Of a DNA stretch of 64,000 bases, positions 33,420 through 40,840 are shown piece by piece. Every line of letters starts with the position of its first letter. Within the stretch, counting starts at the first letter, position 1. The position numbers and the translations under genes were made by a program. Location: positions 124,001 to 188,000 of the forward strand of contig JALHQT010000002.1 in NCBI GenBank assembly GCA_022841825.1, in the 5' to 3' direction. Under the pieces are notes generated by a model. It did not search any database and was not told the origin of the DNA. It saw only the letters and a program-made list of their open reading frames with translations. The DNA is from Anaerolineae bacterium. GTDB lineage: Bacteria > Chloroflexota > Anaerolineae > Aggregatilineales > Phototrophicaceae.

Positions 33420-34166
33420 ATGCAAATCGACCTCAGGGGGCAAGTGGCGCTGGTGACAGGCTCGGCGCATCGCGTCGGCAAAGCTATCGCACTGGAACTG
33501 GCGCGTCACGGCGCACATCTGATGGTGCACTACAACAGCGCCGCACCAGCAGTCGTCGCCGCAACACTCGACGAGATCAGGCTGCACGGCGTCGAAGCGC
33601 ACGCGCTCCAGGCAGACATCAGCCGCCCGGAAGGGGTCGAGCAGATCTTCGCCGCGCTGCGCCAGCATTATGGTCGCCTGAACATCCTCGTCAACAGCGC
33701 CTCCAACTTCCAGAAGCGCCGCCTGATGGAAGTCTCGCTGCCCGACTGGGAGGATACCCTGCGCATCAACGTGACCGCGCCCTTCCTCTGCACACAGGCT
33801 GCCGTGCCCCTGCTGCGCCAGAACACCCCGCAAGGTGGCTGCATCGTCAATATCTGCGATTATGGCGCGCTGGAGGCGTGGCCCGATTACGCCCATCACG
33901 GCATCAGCAAAGCCGCGCTCCACATGCTGACGCGCGTCAGCGCCAAGACGTTCGGCGACGAACAGATACGTGTCAATGCCATTATTCCTGGCTTGGTGCT
34001 CAAACCCGACGATTACAGCGACGAGGTCTGGGAACGCAACGCCCAGCTTGTGCCGCTCAAACGCCCTGGCAGTGCTGAAGATGTGGCACGGGCGGTCGCC
34101 TATCTGTGCCGCGAGGACTGGCTGTCCGGGGTGACGATTCGGGTAGACGGCGGGGAGTACACGTAG
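33420..34166 (+). CDS. SDR-family oxidoreductase, pteridine-reductase-like, with altered active site
   Basis: The 248-residue protein has the cofactor motif VTGSAHRVGKAIA, LNILVNSASNF, and a C-terminal substrate loop, with GGGAGG upstream of ATG 33420. The active site is unusual: the Ser position reads Asp (NICDYGALE), as in pteridine reductase PTR1, but the motif normally YxxxK reads HGISK (DYAHHGISKAAL), so His occupies the catalytic Tyr position. The family could be PTR1/FolM-like, but the exact reaction is uncertain. A terminator follows at 34180-34217. Confidence 0.85.
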   Translation: MQIDLRGQVALVTGSAHRVGKAIALELARHGAHLMVHYNSAAPAVVAATLDEIRLHGVEAHALQADISRPEGVEQIFAALRQHYGRLNILVNSASNFQKRRLMEVSLPDWEDTLRINVTAPFLCTQAAVPLLRQNTPQGGCIVNICDYGALEAWPDYAHHGISKAALHMLTRVSAKTFGDEQIRVNAIIPGLVLKPDDYSDEVWERNAQLVPLKRPGSAEDVARAVAYLCREDWLSGVTIRVDGGEYT

Positions 34167-34179
34167 CAGGCAGCCCCAT

Positions 34180-34217
34180 AAAAAGCGGTCTGTTGAGAAC
34201 TCAGCAGACCGCTTTTT
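34180..34217. terminator. Bidirectional rho-independent terminator
   Basis: The stem AGCGGTCTGTTGAG/CTCAGCAGACCGCT with a 2-nt loop is flanked by AAAAA on the left and TTTTT on the right. It serves the SDR gene (rightward, stop at 34166) and the small membrane protein (leftward, stop at 34230). Confidence 0.92.
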
Positions 34218-34229
34218 AAGTTGTCGGGA

Positions 34230-34397
34230 TTACTTTTCCCAGTGAGGATAACGTCCCAGGTCGGCGCGGGCGATTTGCAGCGAGGGTGCCATCCGATGCA
34301 GACGAATCCGCTGGAAGACCTCGAACAGCAGCGCGAAGACGAAGAACCCCATGACGAGCAGGACTGCTGCCGCCAGAAAGAACGAGATTGCGGGCAT
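34230..34397 (-). CDS. 55-residue single-pass membrane protein
   Basis: This short leftward gene has a hydrophobic helix at residues 4-28 (SFFLAAAVLLVMGFFVFALLF) and then a basic, amphipathic tail ending HWEK. A strong GGAGG lies 5 nt before ATG 34397; a second ATG at 34400 directly precedes it. Its stop lies 13 bp from the bidirectional terminator. Ribosome-binding site, membrane helix and terminator together make it a likely real gene. No family was recognised. Confidence 0.65.
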   Translation of the reverse strand: MPAISFFLAAAVLLVMGFFVFALLFEVFQRIRLHRMAPSLQIARADLGRYPHWEK

Positions 34398-34585
34398 CAT
34401 TGCCTCCAACCAGTCAGCTAAATCCGCGCGGTGCGCGGGCGATCATGATTACGCGATCCAAGCCAGTCTCCTGCATTGTTAAGCGTGTGTTAAATGTATA
34501 CCGATTTTTCTTAAAAGTAAATCAGTCAAATGGCGGAATTTCGTACAGATTTTGGCGGGGGGCGGGATTGGGTATCATTGGCGGT

Positions 34586-34807
34586 ATGATGCAGCCCAAT
34601 CATCCTGACGACGCGCAGCCCTGGCGCGATGAAGACGAGGCACTGGAGACGCCACAGCGCTACTGGACGACACGGCGTATCGTGCTGATTCTGATCGCGC
34701 TGCTCATCCTGATCAGCCTACTGGCGGAGTATGCCGCCCCGCTGATGGAGGCGCTGACCCAACCGACGCCGCTGCCGCCGTTCGTCCCGAACGCCCCCCT
34801 TGTGTAG
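34586..34807 (+). CDS. 73-residue single-pass membrane protein
   Basis: An acidic N-terminus (NHPDDAQPWRDEDEALETPQRYW) is followed by a hydrophobic helix near residues 31-50 (IVLILIALLILISLLAEY) and a proline-rich end (TPLPPFVPNAPLV). The start ATG 34586 is followed at once by a second ATG. No clear ribosome-binding site is present; GTATCATT just upstream may be a promoter element for a short-leader transcript. The function is unknown. It is divergent from the 55-residue membrane protein. Confidence 0.55.
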   Translation: MMQPNHPDDAQPWRDEDEALETPQRYWTTRRIVLILIALLILISLLAEYAAPLMEALTQPTPLPPFVPNAPLV

Positions 34808-34816
34808 AGACTGATC

Positions 34817-34850
34817 TTTGCGTCCTCCGCGCCTTTGCGGTTCAATCTTC
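34817..34850. repeat. CTTTGCGTCC/CCTTTGCGGTTCAATC unit
   Basis: This copy of the dispersed TTTGCGGTTCAA unit lies between the small membrane protein and the methyltransferase. Others are at about 14106, 40803, 51218 and, degenerate, 61680. Confidence 0.7.
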
Positions 34851-34885
34851 AGCCTGTTGCAGTGGATCGCAAGGATTGCCCACCT

Positions 34886-35650
34886 ATGTCCGGCTTTTAC
34901 GCCACCATCGCCCGCTATTACGACTCGGAACACCATGATAAGGACGAAGACCTGGATTTCTACCGCGACCTGACCGATGAGTACGGCGGTGATGTGCTGA
35001 TCATTGGCGCGGGCACCGGGCGGATCGCCATCGAACTCGCCGCCTACGGCTGCAAGGTCTATGGCATGGACAACGAGCCGGAGATGCTTGAACGCGCCCG
35101 CCGCAAGCTGGACAGCGCGCCGCCGGACGTTCGTGCGCGCCTGCACTTCGCGCCGGAGGACGCGCTCAAAGTCAAGCTGGACACGACATTCAAGCTGGCG
35201 CTCATCCCCTACAACACGCTGATGCACTTCCACGAGTTTGAGGCGCACTTCGGCTTGCTTCAGCGCTGCCGCGCCTGGGTGGCGAAGGGTGGCGCGCTGG
35301 TCATCGACCTGCCGAATGCGGGTGAGTCATTCGCGGCGCAGGACACCGGCGCGGTGACGCTGGAGCGCATGTTCCTGGAGCGCGAGACGGGGCACCTGAT
35401 CATGCAGCATTCGGTGGCGACGCTCGACCGCGTCTCACAGCTCATGCGGGTGACGTGGATCTACGACGAAGTCGAGGCAGATCACACGGTCAAGCGGACG
35501 ATTGCGCCCGTCATCAACCGCTATTTCTTCTACCCCGAACTCAGGCTCCTGCTGGAACGCGCAGGCTTCACCATCGCCGGGGTATGGGGCGATTTCGACC
35601 GCAGCGACTACGAAGACGGCTGCCCGCGCATGATCGTCGTGGCGGTGTAG
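34886..35650 (+). CDS. Class I SAM-dependent methyltransferase
   Basis: The 254-residue protein starts at ATG 34886 with AAGGAT upstream. The N-terminus (FYATIARYYDSEHHDKDEDLDFYRDL) is typical of the methyltransferase_25/Methyltransf_11 group. Motif I is VLIIGAGTGRIAIELA near 37, the acidic residue is in VYGMDNEPEML, and motif IV is LALIPYNTLMHF. The C-terminal half carries a beta-rich insert (HSVATLDRVSQLMRVTWIYDEV) seen in small-molecule methyltransferases. It appears monocistronic. Confidence 0.9.
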   Translation: MSGFYATIARYYDSEHHDKDEDLDFYRDLTDEYGGDVLIIGAGTGRIAIELAAYGCKVYGMDNEPEMLERARRKLDSAPPDVRARLHFAPEDALKVKLDTTFKLALIPYNTLMHFHEFEAHFGLLQRCRAWVAKGGALVIDLPNAGESFAAQDTGAVTLERMFLERETGHLIMQHSVATLDRVSQLMRVTWIYDEVEADHTVKRTIAPVINRYFFYPELRLLLERAGFTIAGVWGDFDRSDYEDGCPRMIVVAV

Positions 35651-35692
35651 ACGAATCGTCGTGATGATCGGACATCGTCCGGATGCCGCGCG

Positions 35693-36244
35693 TCACCCTG
35701 CGAACAGCCGCCAGACAGGGACGCGAAAGCCCGGCAGCGCCGCGCCGCCTTCCAGCATGTCACGCGGCAGCAGGTGCCGGAAGCCGGTCGGCGTCAGGAT
35801 TTCGACCGAATGCACAATCGGGTTGATCAGGATCGGCAGCAGGCAGCCATTCCGCCCATAGAAGATGGCTTTGTCATGCAGATGCTGATCGCTTTCGTCG
35901 CGCGCGGCGATCTCGATCACACACTGCGGCACGGCTTTAAGCGTGCAGTCCCAGGCATACCCCGCCTGCTGCGCGCTGACGATGGCGAGCGCGGGTTTGA
36001 GGATCGTCGTTTGTCCGGGAGGTTCGATTTGGGGGTCCTGTAGGATGTAACCAATCGGATGGGTTTGGTACTGCTCGCGCAGCAGGCGTAAGAGCCGTGT
36101 CTTCAGCGGCTCTTCCACAGGCAAAGGCTTCAAGACGTACAGGTCACCATCCCAGAGTTCCAGTTTCGATCCGATATATTCAGGCAGGCGGCTGAGTTGG
36201 AGCAACTCTGACTTTGAGATGGGCGCGCGGGTCAATGTCGTCAT
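35693..36244 (-). CDS. Uma2-family (DUF820) restriction-endonuclease-fold protein, possibly inactive
   Basis: The 183-residue protein matches Uma2 in length and order: an N-terminal helix, KLELWDGDLYVLKPLP, and the C-terminal core CVIEIAARDESDQHLHDKAIFYGRNGCLLPILINP, where Glu, Asp and Lys occupy PD-(D/E)xK positions. The Asp of the usual PDv strand appears to be Ala (LKPALAIV), so nuclease activity is doubtful. Uma2 proteins occur in many copies in Chloroflexota and cyanobacteria, often near transposases; here it sits next to palindromic repeats. Confidence 0.75.
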   Translation of the reverse strand: MTTLTRAPISKSELLQLSRLPEYIGSKLELWDGDLYVLKPLPVEEPLKTRLLRLLREQYQTHPIGYILQDPQIEPPGQTTILKPALAIVSAQQAGYAWDCTLKAVPQCVIEIAARDESDQHLHDKAIFYGRNGCLLPILINPIVHSVEILTPTGFRHLLPRDMLEGGAALPGFRVPVWRLFAG

Positions 36245-36376
36245 CCTACACCTCCCGTCGTGTCCAATTCGATCTCAGTATAATGCGGATCGTAAGGTTG
36301 TATATAACCAGTTCGCGATTGTGACAGAATTGAAACGGGGGGTGGATCGGGGGCGATGGAAGAAATGCTGCTTTAC

Positions 36377-36512
36377 TGCCTTGCCCGCCAGCTTCGCAAC
36401 GTAAGGTGAACCGCCAGGACGCCAAGCGCGCCAGGCAAAACAGCTTGAATGCTTGGCGTTCGAGGCGTCCTGGCGGTTGTATCCTGCGCTAGGCACTTGC
36501 CAGATCAGGCAT
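36377..36512. repeat. MITE-like element B2, inverted copy of B1
   Basis: The core at about 36410-36480 has terminal inverted repeats AACCGCCAGGACGCC and GGCGTCCTGGCGGTT, and the whole unit folds into one long hairpin. Its reverse complement matches 30757-30895 almost base for base across the core, with weaker matching beyond it. There is no coding potential. The two copies face each other across about 5.6 kb. Confidence 0.85.
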
Positions 36513-36536
36513 TATGTAGGTTTTCGTATCTTTTCG

Positions 36537-36664
36537 GACGAGGCATGCCTCGTCCCTACGGAAAAACCCAACGTGCCTGTAGGGGCGCAATGCATTGTGC
36601 CCCTACAAAAACATACGATAACCGGCTTTAGTTTCAACGGACGGCATGAATGCCGTCCGTGCCA
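36537..36664. repeat. GACGAGGC/GTAGGGGCGC composite palindrome cluster
   Basis: Three palindromes follow each other: GGACGAGGCATGCCTCGTCC, GTAGGGGCGCAATGCATTG with its arm, and GGACGGCATGAATGCCGTCC. The trailing ACAAAAACATACGA also follows the palindrome at 30935. No gene was found between 36245 and 36685. Confidence 0.75.
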
Positions 36665-36685
36665 CGACTTACTTCGACCATCGGC

Positions 36686-36952
36686 TTAGCACTCGCTGTA
36701 GCCGCAGCTCAGGCACTTGCGACAGCCGTCCGCGCGCTGTGCTGCACGACGGGCACAACTCCGCGCCGACGATCAGACCGCTGCTGGCGTGCTCATGCGT
36801 CCCGTTGCCGCTGCCGTTCGTCTTGATCTCGACGTTTGGCGCGGGCGCGGGCGCGGGCGCGGGATCGCTCGCTCCGCCGAACAGGTCGAGCTGCTGCATG
36901 TTGTCCTGCGAGAAGAACTGATCAGTCAGCGCAAGGGCAACGGCATCAGGTT
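36686..36952 (-). pseudogene. Duplicated 3' end of nrdJ
   Basis: This stretch repeats the last 265 or so bases of nrdJ (37664-37935) with high identity, from the codons for DAVALALTDQFFSQ through MQQLDLFGGASDPAPAP to the C-terminal CRKCLSCGYSEC and the stop. It has one extra GCGGGC unit in the Ala-Pro stretch and a net loss of 11 nt near 36738, which shifts the frame before the last cysteines. There is no upstream part and no start. Near 36952 the similarity ends abruptly and an AT-richer segment begins. Confidence 0.92.
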
Positions 36953-36972
36953 AAAGTGATTTAGATAGTTAA

Positions 36973-37008
36973 GGACAATTGCCTCCGGCTCCTGACCGAA
37001 GGCAATTA
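36973..37008 (-). terminator. Hairpin downstream of the DUF3892 gene
   Basis: AATTGCCT (about 36979-36986) pairs with AGGCAATT (37000-37007), with an inner CGG/CCG pairing. It lies 85 bp past the DUF3892 stop. The T tract after it is weak, so the terminator role is only probable. Confidence 0.55.
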
Positions 37009-37093
37009 TGTGCATGGACTTTAGTCGATCTGTAGTCCAAGGGTTCGACATGAACTACGAACCACATAAGCCACTAGGTAGGCGTCGATCGCA

Positions 37094-37387
37094 TTAGAAC
37101 GCTGGCAACTCACCCAGATTATCGGAAGCGACCCTATTTGTGTCAGTTCTGAGGTAGGCAACACCTAGGAAGGTGAAGATTCTTACATCTTCGCCCCAGT
37201 ACAAGCGACCATTGCGATCTTTGGGCAGGGTCTTGAACCGATAGCCCTGCTTAATTAGCGAGACAACATATTCTCGCGTCATCTCTACTGTTGCATTGCG
37301 CGCAGTATCGAGCACCTTCAGACGTACAATGTGCGACGAGTTGTGACGAACTTCGGTGATGCCATATCTGGCGTTGAAGTTGAACAT
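37094..37387 (-). CDS. DUF3892 family protein
   Basis: The 97-residue protein starts at ATG 37387 with AAGGAA upstream. It matches the DUF3892 pattern: ITEVRHNSSHIVRLKV, a middle helix (TREYVVSLIKQGYRFKTL), and the ending VAYLRTDTNRVASDNLGELPAF, where the YLRxDxxxxxxDNLxxLPxF signature is plain. Family function is unknown; members are often on plasmids, phages and islands. Base composition is clearly lower in GC than the surroundings, and the gene lies between the two copies of the nrdJ 3' end, so it was probably acquired. Confidence 0.75.
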   Translation of the reverse strand: MFNFNARYGITEVRHNSSHIVRLKVLDTARNATVEMTREYVVSLIKQGYRFKTLPKDRNGRLYWGEDVRIFTFLGVAYLRTDTNRVASDNLGELPAF

Positions 37388-37630
37388 TGGAAATTCCTTA
37401 CGTTACCTAAGCTCAACCGTAACCACTCAACTGAGCTGATTGTGGTATGCTCTTAGGTCTACCATGAAGTGGGCCAGGGGAGATTAGGAGTTGCCGCTCC
37501 TAGTTGGTACCCCCTGGTTTGCTTTACAGCATCAAGTGCTGTCCGATGTGATGGACGAGATTCTGATAACTTGCCCTTGAGGGCATTCTCTGCTCCTACC
37601 ACCCCCTTTCAAACGTGAGATTGAAATCAA
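37388..37630. other. Gene-free, hairpin-rich segment inside the nrdJ-end duplication
   Basis: No reading frame stands out. Inverted repeats seen are AGCTCA/TGAGCT (37409-37435), a two-tier hairpin CCAGGGG/CCCCTGG with inner TAGGAG/CTCCTA (37474-37517), CAGCA/TGCTG (37527-37541) and GCCC/GGGC (37573-37584). The density of pairing suggests a structured RNA or recombination sites. Confidence 0.5.
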
Positions 37631-37655
37631 ATGGGGGTGATCAACTCACCCCCAT
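37631..37655 (-). terminator. Rho-independent terminator of nrdJ
   Basis: The perfect 10-bp stem ATGGGGGTGA/TCACCCCCAT has a 5-nt loop. Read leftward it is followed by TTTGATTTC. It starts 9 bp after the nrdJ stop at 37664. Confidence 0.85.
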
Positions 37656-37663
37656 CCGATTCT

Positions 37664-40261
37664 CTAGCACTCGCTGTAGCCGCAGCTCAGGCACTTGCGG
37701 CAGCCATCCGCGCGCACCAGCGACACCGTGCTGCACGACGGGCACAACTCCGCGCCGACGATCAGCCCGCTGCTGGCGTGCTCATGCGTCCCGTTGCCGC
37801 TGCCGTTCGTCTTGATCTCGACGTTTGGCGCGGGCGCGGGCGCGGGATCGCTCGCTCCGCCGAACAGATCGAGCTGCTGCATGTTGTCCTGCGAGAAGAA
37901 CTGATCAGTCAGCGCAAGAGCAACAGCGTCCGGCAGTGACATCACGCGGTTGGGACCGAAGCCCGCCGTGCGCGACCCGCCGATGCCCTGGAGCTGGTCG
38001 ATGATCAGCCGCAGCATCGTCAGACGGTTCTGCGGTGCGGTCGTGCGCAGTTGCAGCGAGATCATGCGCCCCAAGCCTTCGGCATCCGCCTGGAGGTCGC
38101 TGCCCGCCTTGCCCGGCGCGGTGATGAAGACCTCGAACGGGTAGCCGTTCTCGTCGCTGTTCATGGTGACGTAGGCGCTGCCGTAAGGCGTCGTCGTGTT
38201 GACGGTGACGCCGCTCAGGCGCTTCGGACGCGGGTAGACGCGGTGCGGCGTGGCAACCTGCTCGCTTTCGGCGGAGACGGACGCGGCTTTCTTCGCCTTG
38301 TCATTGTCCTTCATCTCGCCTTCGGCGCGCTCGTCGCCCTTGAGCATGAGCACCTGCTCGCTGCGGCTGCCATCGCGGTAGACCGTGCCGCCCTTGCAAC
38401 CCAGTTCGTAGAGCAGCTCATAAAACTCGCCGACCTGTTCGACCGTGTAATGATTGGGCAGGTTGCTCGTCTTAGAGATGCTGCTATCGACCCAGCGCTG
38501 GATGGCGGCTTGCACACGGGCGTGGTCTTCCGGCGCGAGATCCATCGCAGTGGCGAAGTAGTCAGGCAGCTCGGTCGCGCCGGGGTGCGCATCGTACCAC
38601 TCCTGGAGGAGCGGCACATTCTCTTCATGCAGCCCCAGGCGGCTCTTGCGGTAGTACTTCCACGAGAAGAACGGCTCGATGCCGGTCGAGGTGTTCACCA
38701 TGGTTCCTGTTGTCCCAGTAGGTGCCTGCGTCAGCAGCGTCACGTTGCGGATGCCCTCTTTGCGCACGCGCTCGCGGATGTCCTTGGGCATCTTCTGCAT
38801 GAAGCCGCTCTGGATGAACTTCTCGCCATCGAACTGAGGGAACGCGCCCTTCTCCTTCGCCAGCTCAATCGACGTTTCGTAGCTGGCGCGGGCGATGAAG
38901 GCGTACAGCTTGTCGATCAGCTTCAGGCTTTCCTGGCTGCCGTAGCGCAGTTCCAGCTTGATCAGTAGCTCCGCCAAGCCCATGTTGTTCAGCCCGACGC
39001 GGCGCTCGCCCTTCTGCACGCGCTCGTTCTCCTCAAAGAAGTAGGGCGTGCTGTCGATCACATTGTCAAGGAAGCGCGTGGCGTAACGGACGGCGGTATC
39101 GAGCATGTCCCAGGCGACATCGTGCTTGTCCTCGTCGTAGAAGCGGGCGAGGTTGATCGCGCCGAGATTACAGACGGAATACGCGCCGAGTGATTGCTCT
39201 CCGCATGGATTAGTACATACTAATTTATTAAAGTATAACGAATTACTCTCCTTGTTGCTGCGTTCGCCGAACCACAAACCCGGCTCCGCGCTCGCCCATG
39301 CGCTCTCGATGATCGCGTTCCACACCTCGCGCGCCTTGACCGTGCGATACTCGATGACCTTGCCGCCTTTCGCGCGCCAATCATCGAGGTCGCCATTCCA
39401 GCCCTTGTCGTACTGCGGGTCGCTCGTGTCGGGGAACATCAGCGTCCAGTCGCCATCCGCCTTGATCGCCTCCATCAGCCTGTCGGAGACGTTGACGCTG
39501 ATGTTGGCGTTGGTGATCTGCCCGGCGGTGCGCTTGCTCTTGATGAAGTCGAATACGTCGGGATGCCAGTCGTTGAGGATGAGCATCAACGCACCCCTCC
39601 TGGACCCTCCCTGCTCGATAAGACCCGTCACGAAGCTGTAGAGCGCGCCCCACGACACCGAGCCGCTCGAACGTCCGTTGACGCCCTTCACGTATGCATG
39701 ACGCGGGCGCAGCGACGAGATGTTGATGCCCACGCCGCCGCCGCGCGACATGATCTCGGTCATCTCGCTCAGAGTCTTGATGATGCCGGAACGCGAGTCA
39801 TGGGGGAAGTCAATTACATAGCAATTATAAAATGTGAGTGATTGCTCAGTGCCCGCGGCGGCGAGGATGCGCCCCGCCGGGACGAACTTGAAATCGTCCA
39901 TCAGCCACTCGAAGCGCTCTGACCACTGCTTACGCAGCTTGGCATTCTTCTCCGCCTGCGCGATGCCTTTCGCCACACGGGCGATCATCTGCGAAGGGTC
40001 GGTCTCCAGCGGCTTATCGACATGCTCGATGTCGCGTTCGACCACCTCGCCATCCAGCAGCTCAATCGTCACCTTCGGCAGCTTGATCGCCGTCGCCTTG
40101 CCGATTTCGCGCTGCCCCGTCTGCGAGTTCACGACCACGATCACTGTATCGCCGACCTTGAGCGATTTGCGCGTCACGTCTTTCAGCGCGTAACGATCCA
40201 GGAAAATCTTGTAACCCAATTCGTGCAGGGCATTCTTTTGTCGAGGCGGGGACTGAACCAT
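37664..40261 (-). CDS. nrdJ: Adenosylcobalamin-dependent (class II) ribonucleoside-diphosphate reductase
   Basis: The 865-residue protein starts at ATG 40261 behind AAGGAAG; an upstream in-frame start at 40288 is less likely. It reduces ribonucleotides to deoxyribonucleotides with B12. Catalytic motifs are FYNCYV (near 143), GGSRRGA (near 219), the thiyl/acid motif NPCGEQ (near 351), APTGTTG (near 513) and the C-terminal re-reduction cysteines CLSCGYSEC. An insert of about 60 residues near the N-terminus (KSLKVGDTVIVVVNSQTGQREIG) is present, as in some long NrdJ proteins. Four short patches of foreign-looking codon use coincide with the motifs (see findings), and the 3' end is duplicated at 36686-36952. 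Confidence 0.96.
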   Translation of the reverse strand: MVQSPPRQKNALHELGYKIFLDRYALKDVTRKSLKVGDTVIVVVNSQTGQREIGKATAIKLPKVTIELLDGEVVERDIEHVDKPLETDPSQMIARVAKGIAQAEKNAKLRKQWSERFEWLMDDFKFVPAGRILAAAGTEQSLTFYNCYVIDFPHDSRSGIIKTLSEMTEIMSRGGGVGINISSLRPRHAYVKGVNGRSSGSVSWGALYSFVTGLIEQGGSRRGALMLILNDWHPDVFDFIKSKRTAGQITNANISVNVSDRLMEAIKADGDWTLMFPDTSDPQYDKGWNGDLDDWRAKGGKVIEYRTVKAREVWNAIIESAWASAEPGLWFGERSNKESNSLYFNKLVCTNPCGEQSLGAYSVCNLGAINLARFYDEDKHDVAWDMLDTAVRYATRFLDNVIDSTPYFFEENERVQKGERRVGLNNMGLAELLIKLELRYGSQESLKLIDKLYAFIARASYETSIELAKEKGAFPQFDGEKFIQSGFMQKMPKDIRERVRKEGIRNVTLLTQAPTGTTGTMVNTSTGIEPFFSWKYYRKSRLGLHEENVPLLQEWYDAHPGATELPDYFATAMDLAPEDHARVQAAIQRWVDSSISKTSNLPNHYTVEQVGEFYELLYELGCKGGTVYRDGSRSEQVLMLKGDERAEGEMKDNDKAKKAASVSAESEQVATPHRVYPRPKRLSGVTVNTTTPYGSAYVTMNSDENGYPFEVFITAPGKAGSDLQADAEGLGRMISLQLRTTAPQNRLTMLRLIIDQLQGIGGSRTAGFGPNRVMSLPDAVALALTDQFFSQDNMQQLDLFGGASDPAPAPAPNVEIKTNGSGNGTHEHASSGLIVGAELCPSCSTVSLVRADGCRKCLSCGYSEC

Positions 40262-40482
40262 TGGGGACTTCCTTCTCCTCACTACCACGAAACCAGCGAA
40301 AAGCGCCCGGTACCAGGGAACAAAAAGCCACCCATGCGCCCCATCCTCAGGCGAATGTGTGGTTACCGCGCAGCACGCGAACCTGCTTTTTGTCCGTTTT
40401 TTGGGCAGTCACCTGCCTGGAAAATCACCCCTGGTCGGGGGGAAAAGTCGTACCGAAGAAAGATTATTTGTTCTAGCTCATA
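40262..40482 (-). promoter_or_regulatory. Long nrdJ leader with stem-loops
   Basis: The predicted transcript starts near 40482, giving about 220 nt of 5' leader. Visible stems (leftward strand) include GGCAG/CTGCC closed by a GTGA tetraloop (40404-40417), CCCC/GGGG around GACCA (40428-40440), and CCCTGGTACCGGG (40306-40318). A B12-box or NrdR box was sought and not found. A regulatory leader is possible only. Confidence 0.35.
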
Positions 40483-40488
40483 ACGCTA

Positions 40489-40517
40489 CTTTAACACGAG
40501 GAACGGTTTCTTGTCCA
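40489..40517 (-). promoter_or_regulatory. Candidate nrdJ promoter
   Basis: On the leftward strand TGGACA (40517-40512) and TTAAAG (40494-40489) are 17 bp apart, upstream of nrdJ. Confidence 0.55.
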
Positions 40518-40701
40518 CTGAAATTCAGGAGGCATTTGGTTAGAAATTAGTTTATCAATGTAACGGTTTTCCCACGAAAAACCACAATCCCACATTGAGA
40601 CGATTGTACACGAACTTTCGATTTTGTGATGGTCGCGCCATGTGAGTTTTTTCGTCGCACGCCAGGATCGAAAAGAGAGAACGTCGTGTTCTCTCTTTGC
40701 T

Positions 40702-40832
40702 TGTCTCTTGCTGGCGTCCTTCGCGTCCTGGCGGTGAATCGGATTGAACCGCCAGGACGCCATGAACGCCAACCCGACATCTGTCAGCGGAATTAGCATT
40801 CATTGCGTCCTTCGCGCCTTCGCGGTTCAAAC
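40702..40832. repeat. Composite of CCGCCAGGACGCC and TTTGCGGTTCAA units
   Basis: CGTCCTGGCGGT and ACCGCCAGGACG form a palindrome around 40723-40759, related to the terminal repeats of the B1/B2 elements. GCGTCCTTCGCGCCTTCGCGG follows at about 40805-40825. The gap 40518-40840 holds no gene. Confidence 0.75.
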
Positions 40833-40840
40833 GCTCTTCT

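Noticed and set aside
36669-36899. Independent small protein starting MQQLDLFGG
   Set aside because: It is the frame-shifted duplicate of the nrdJ C-terminus with no start context, so it is listed as a pseudogene fragment.
40262-40500. Cobalamin riboswitch upstream of nrdJ
   Set aside because: The expected B12-box sequence was not found on the leftward strand; only generic stems are visible.
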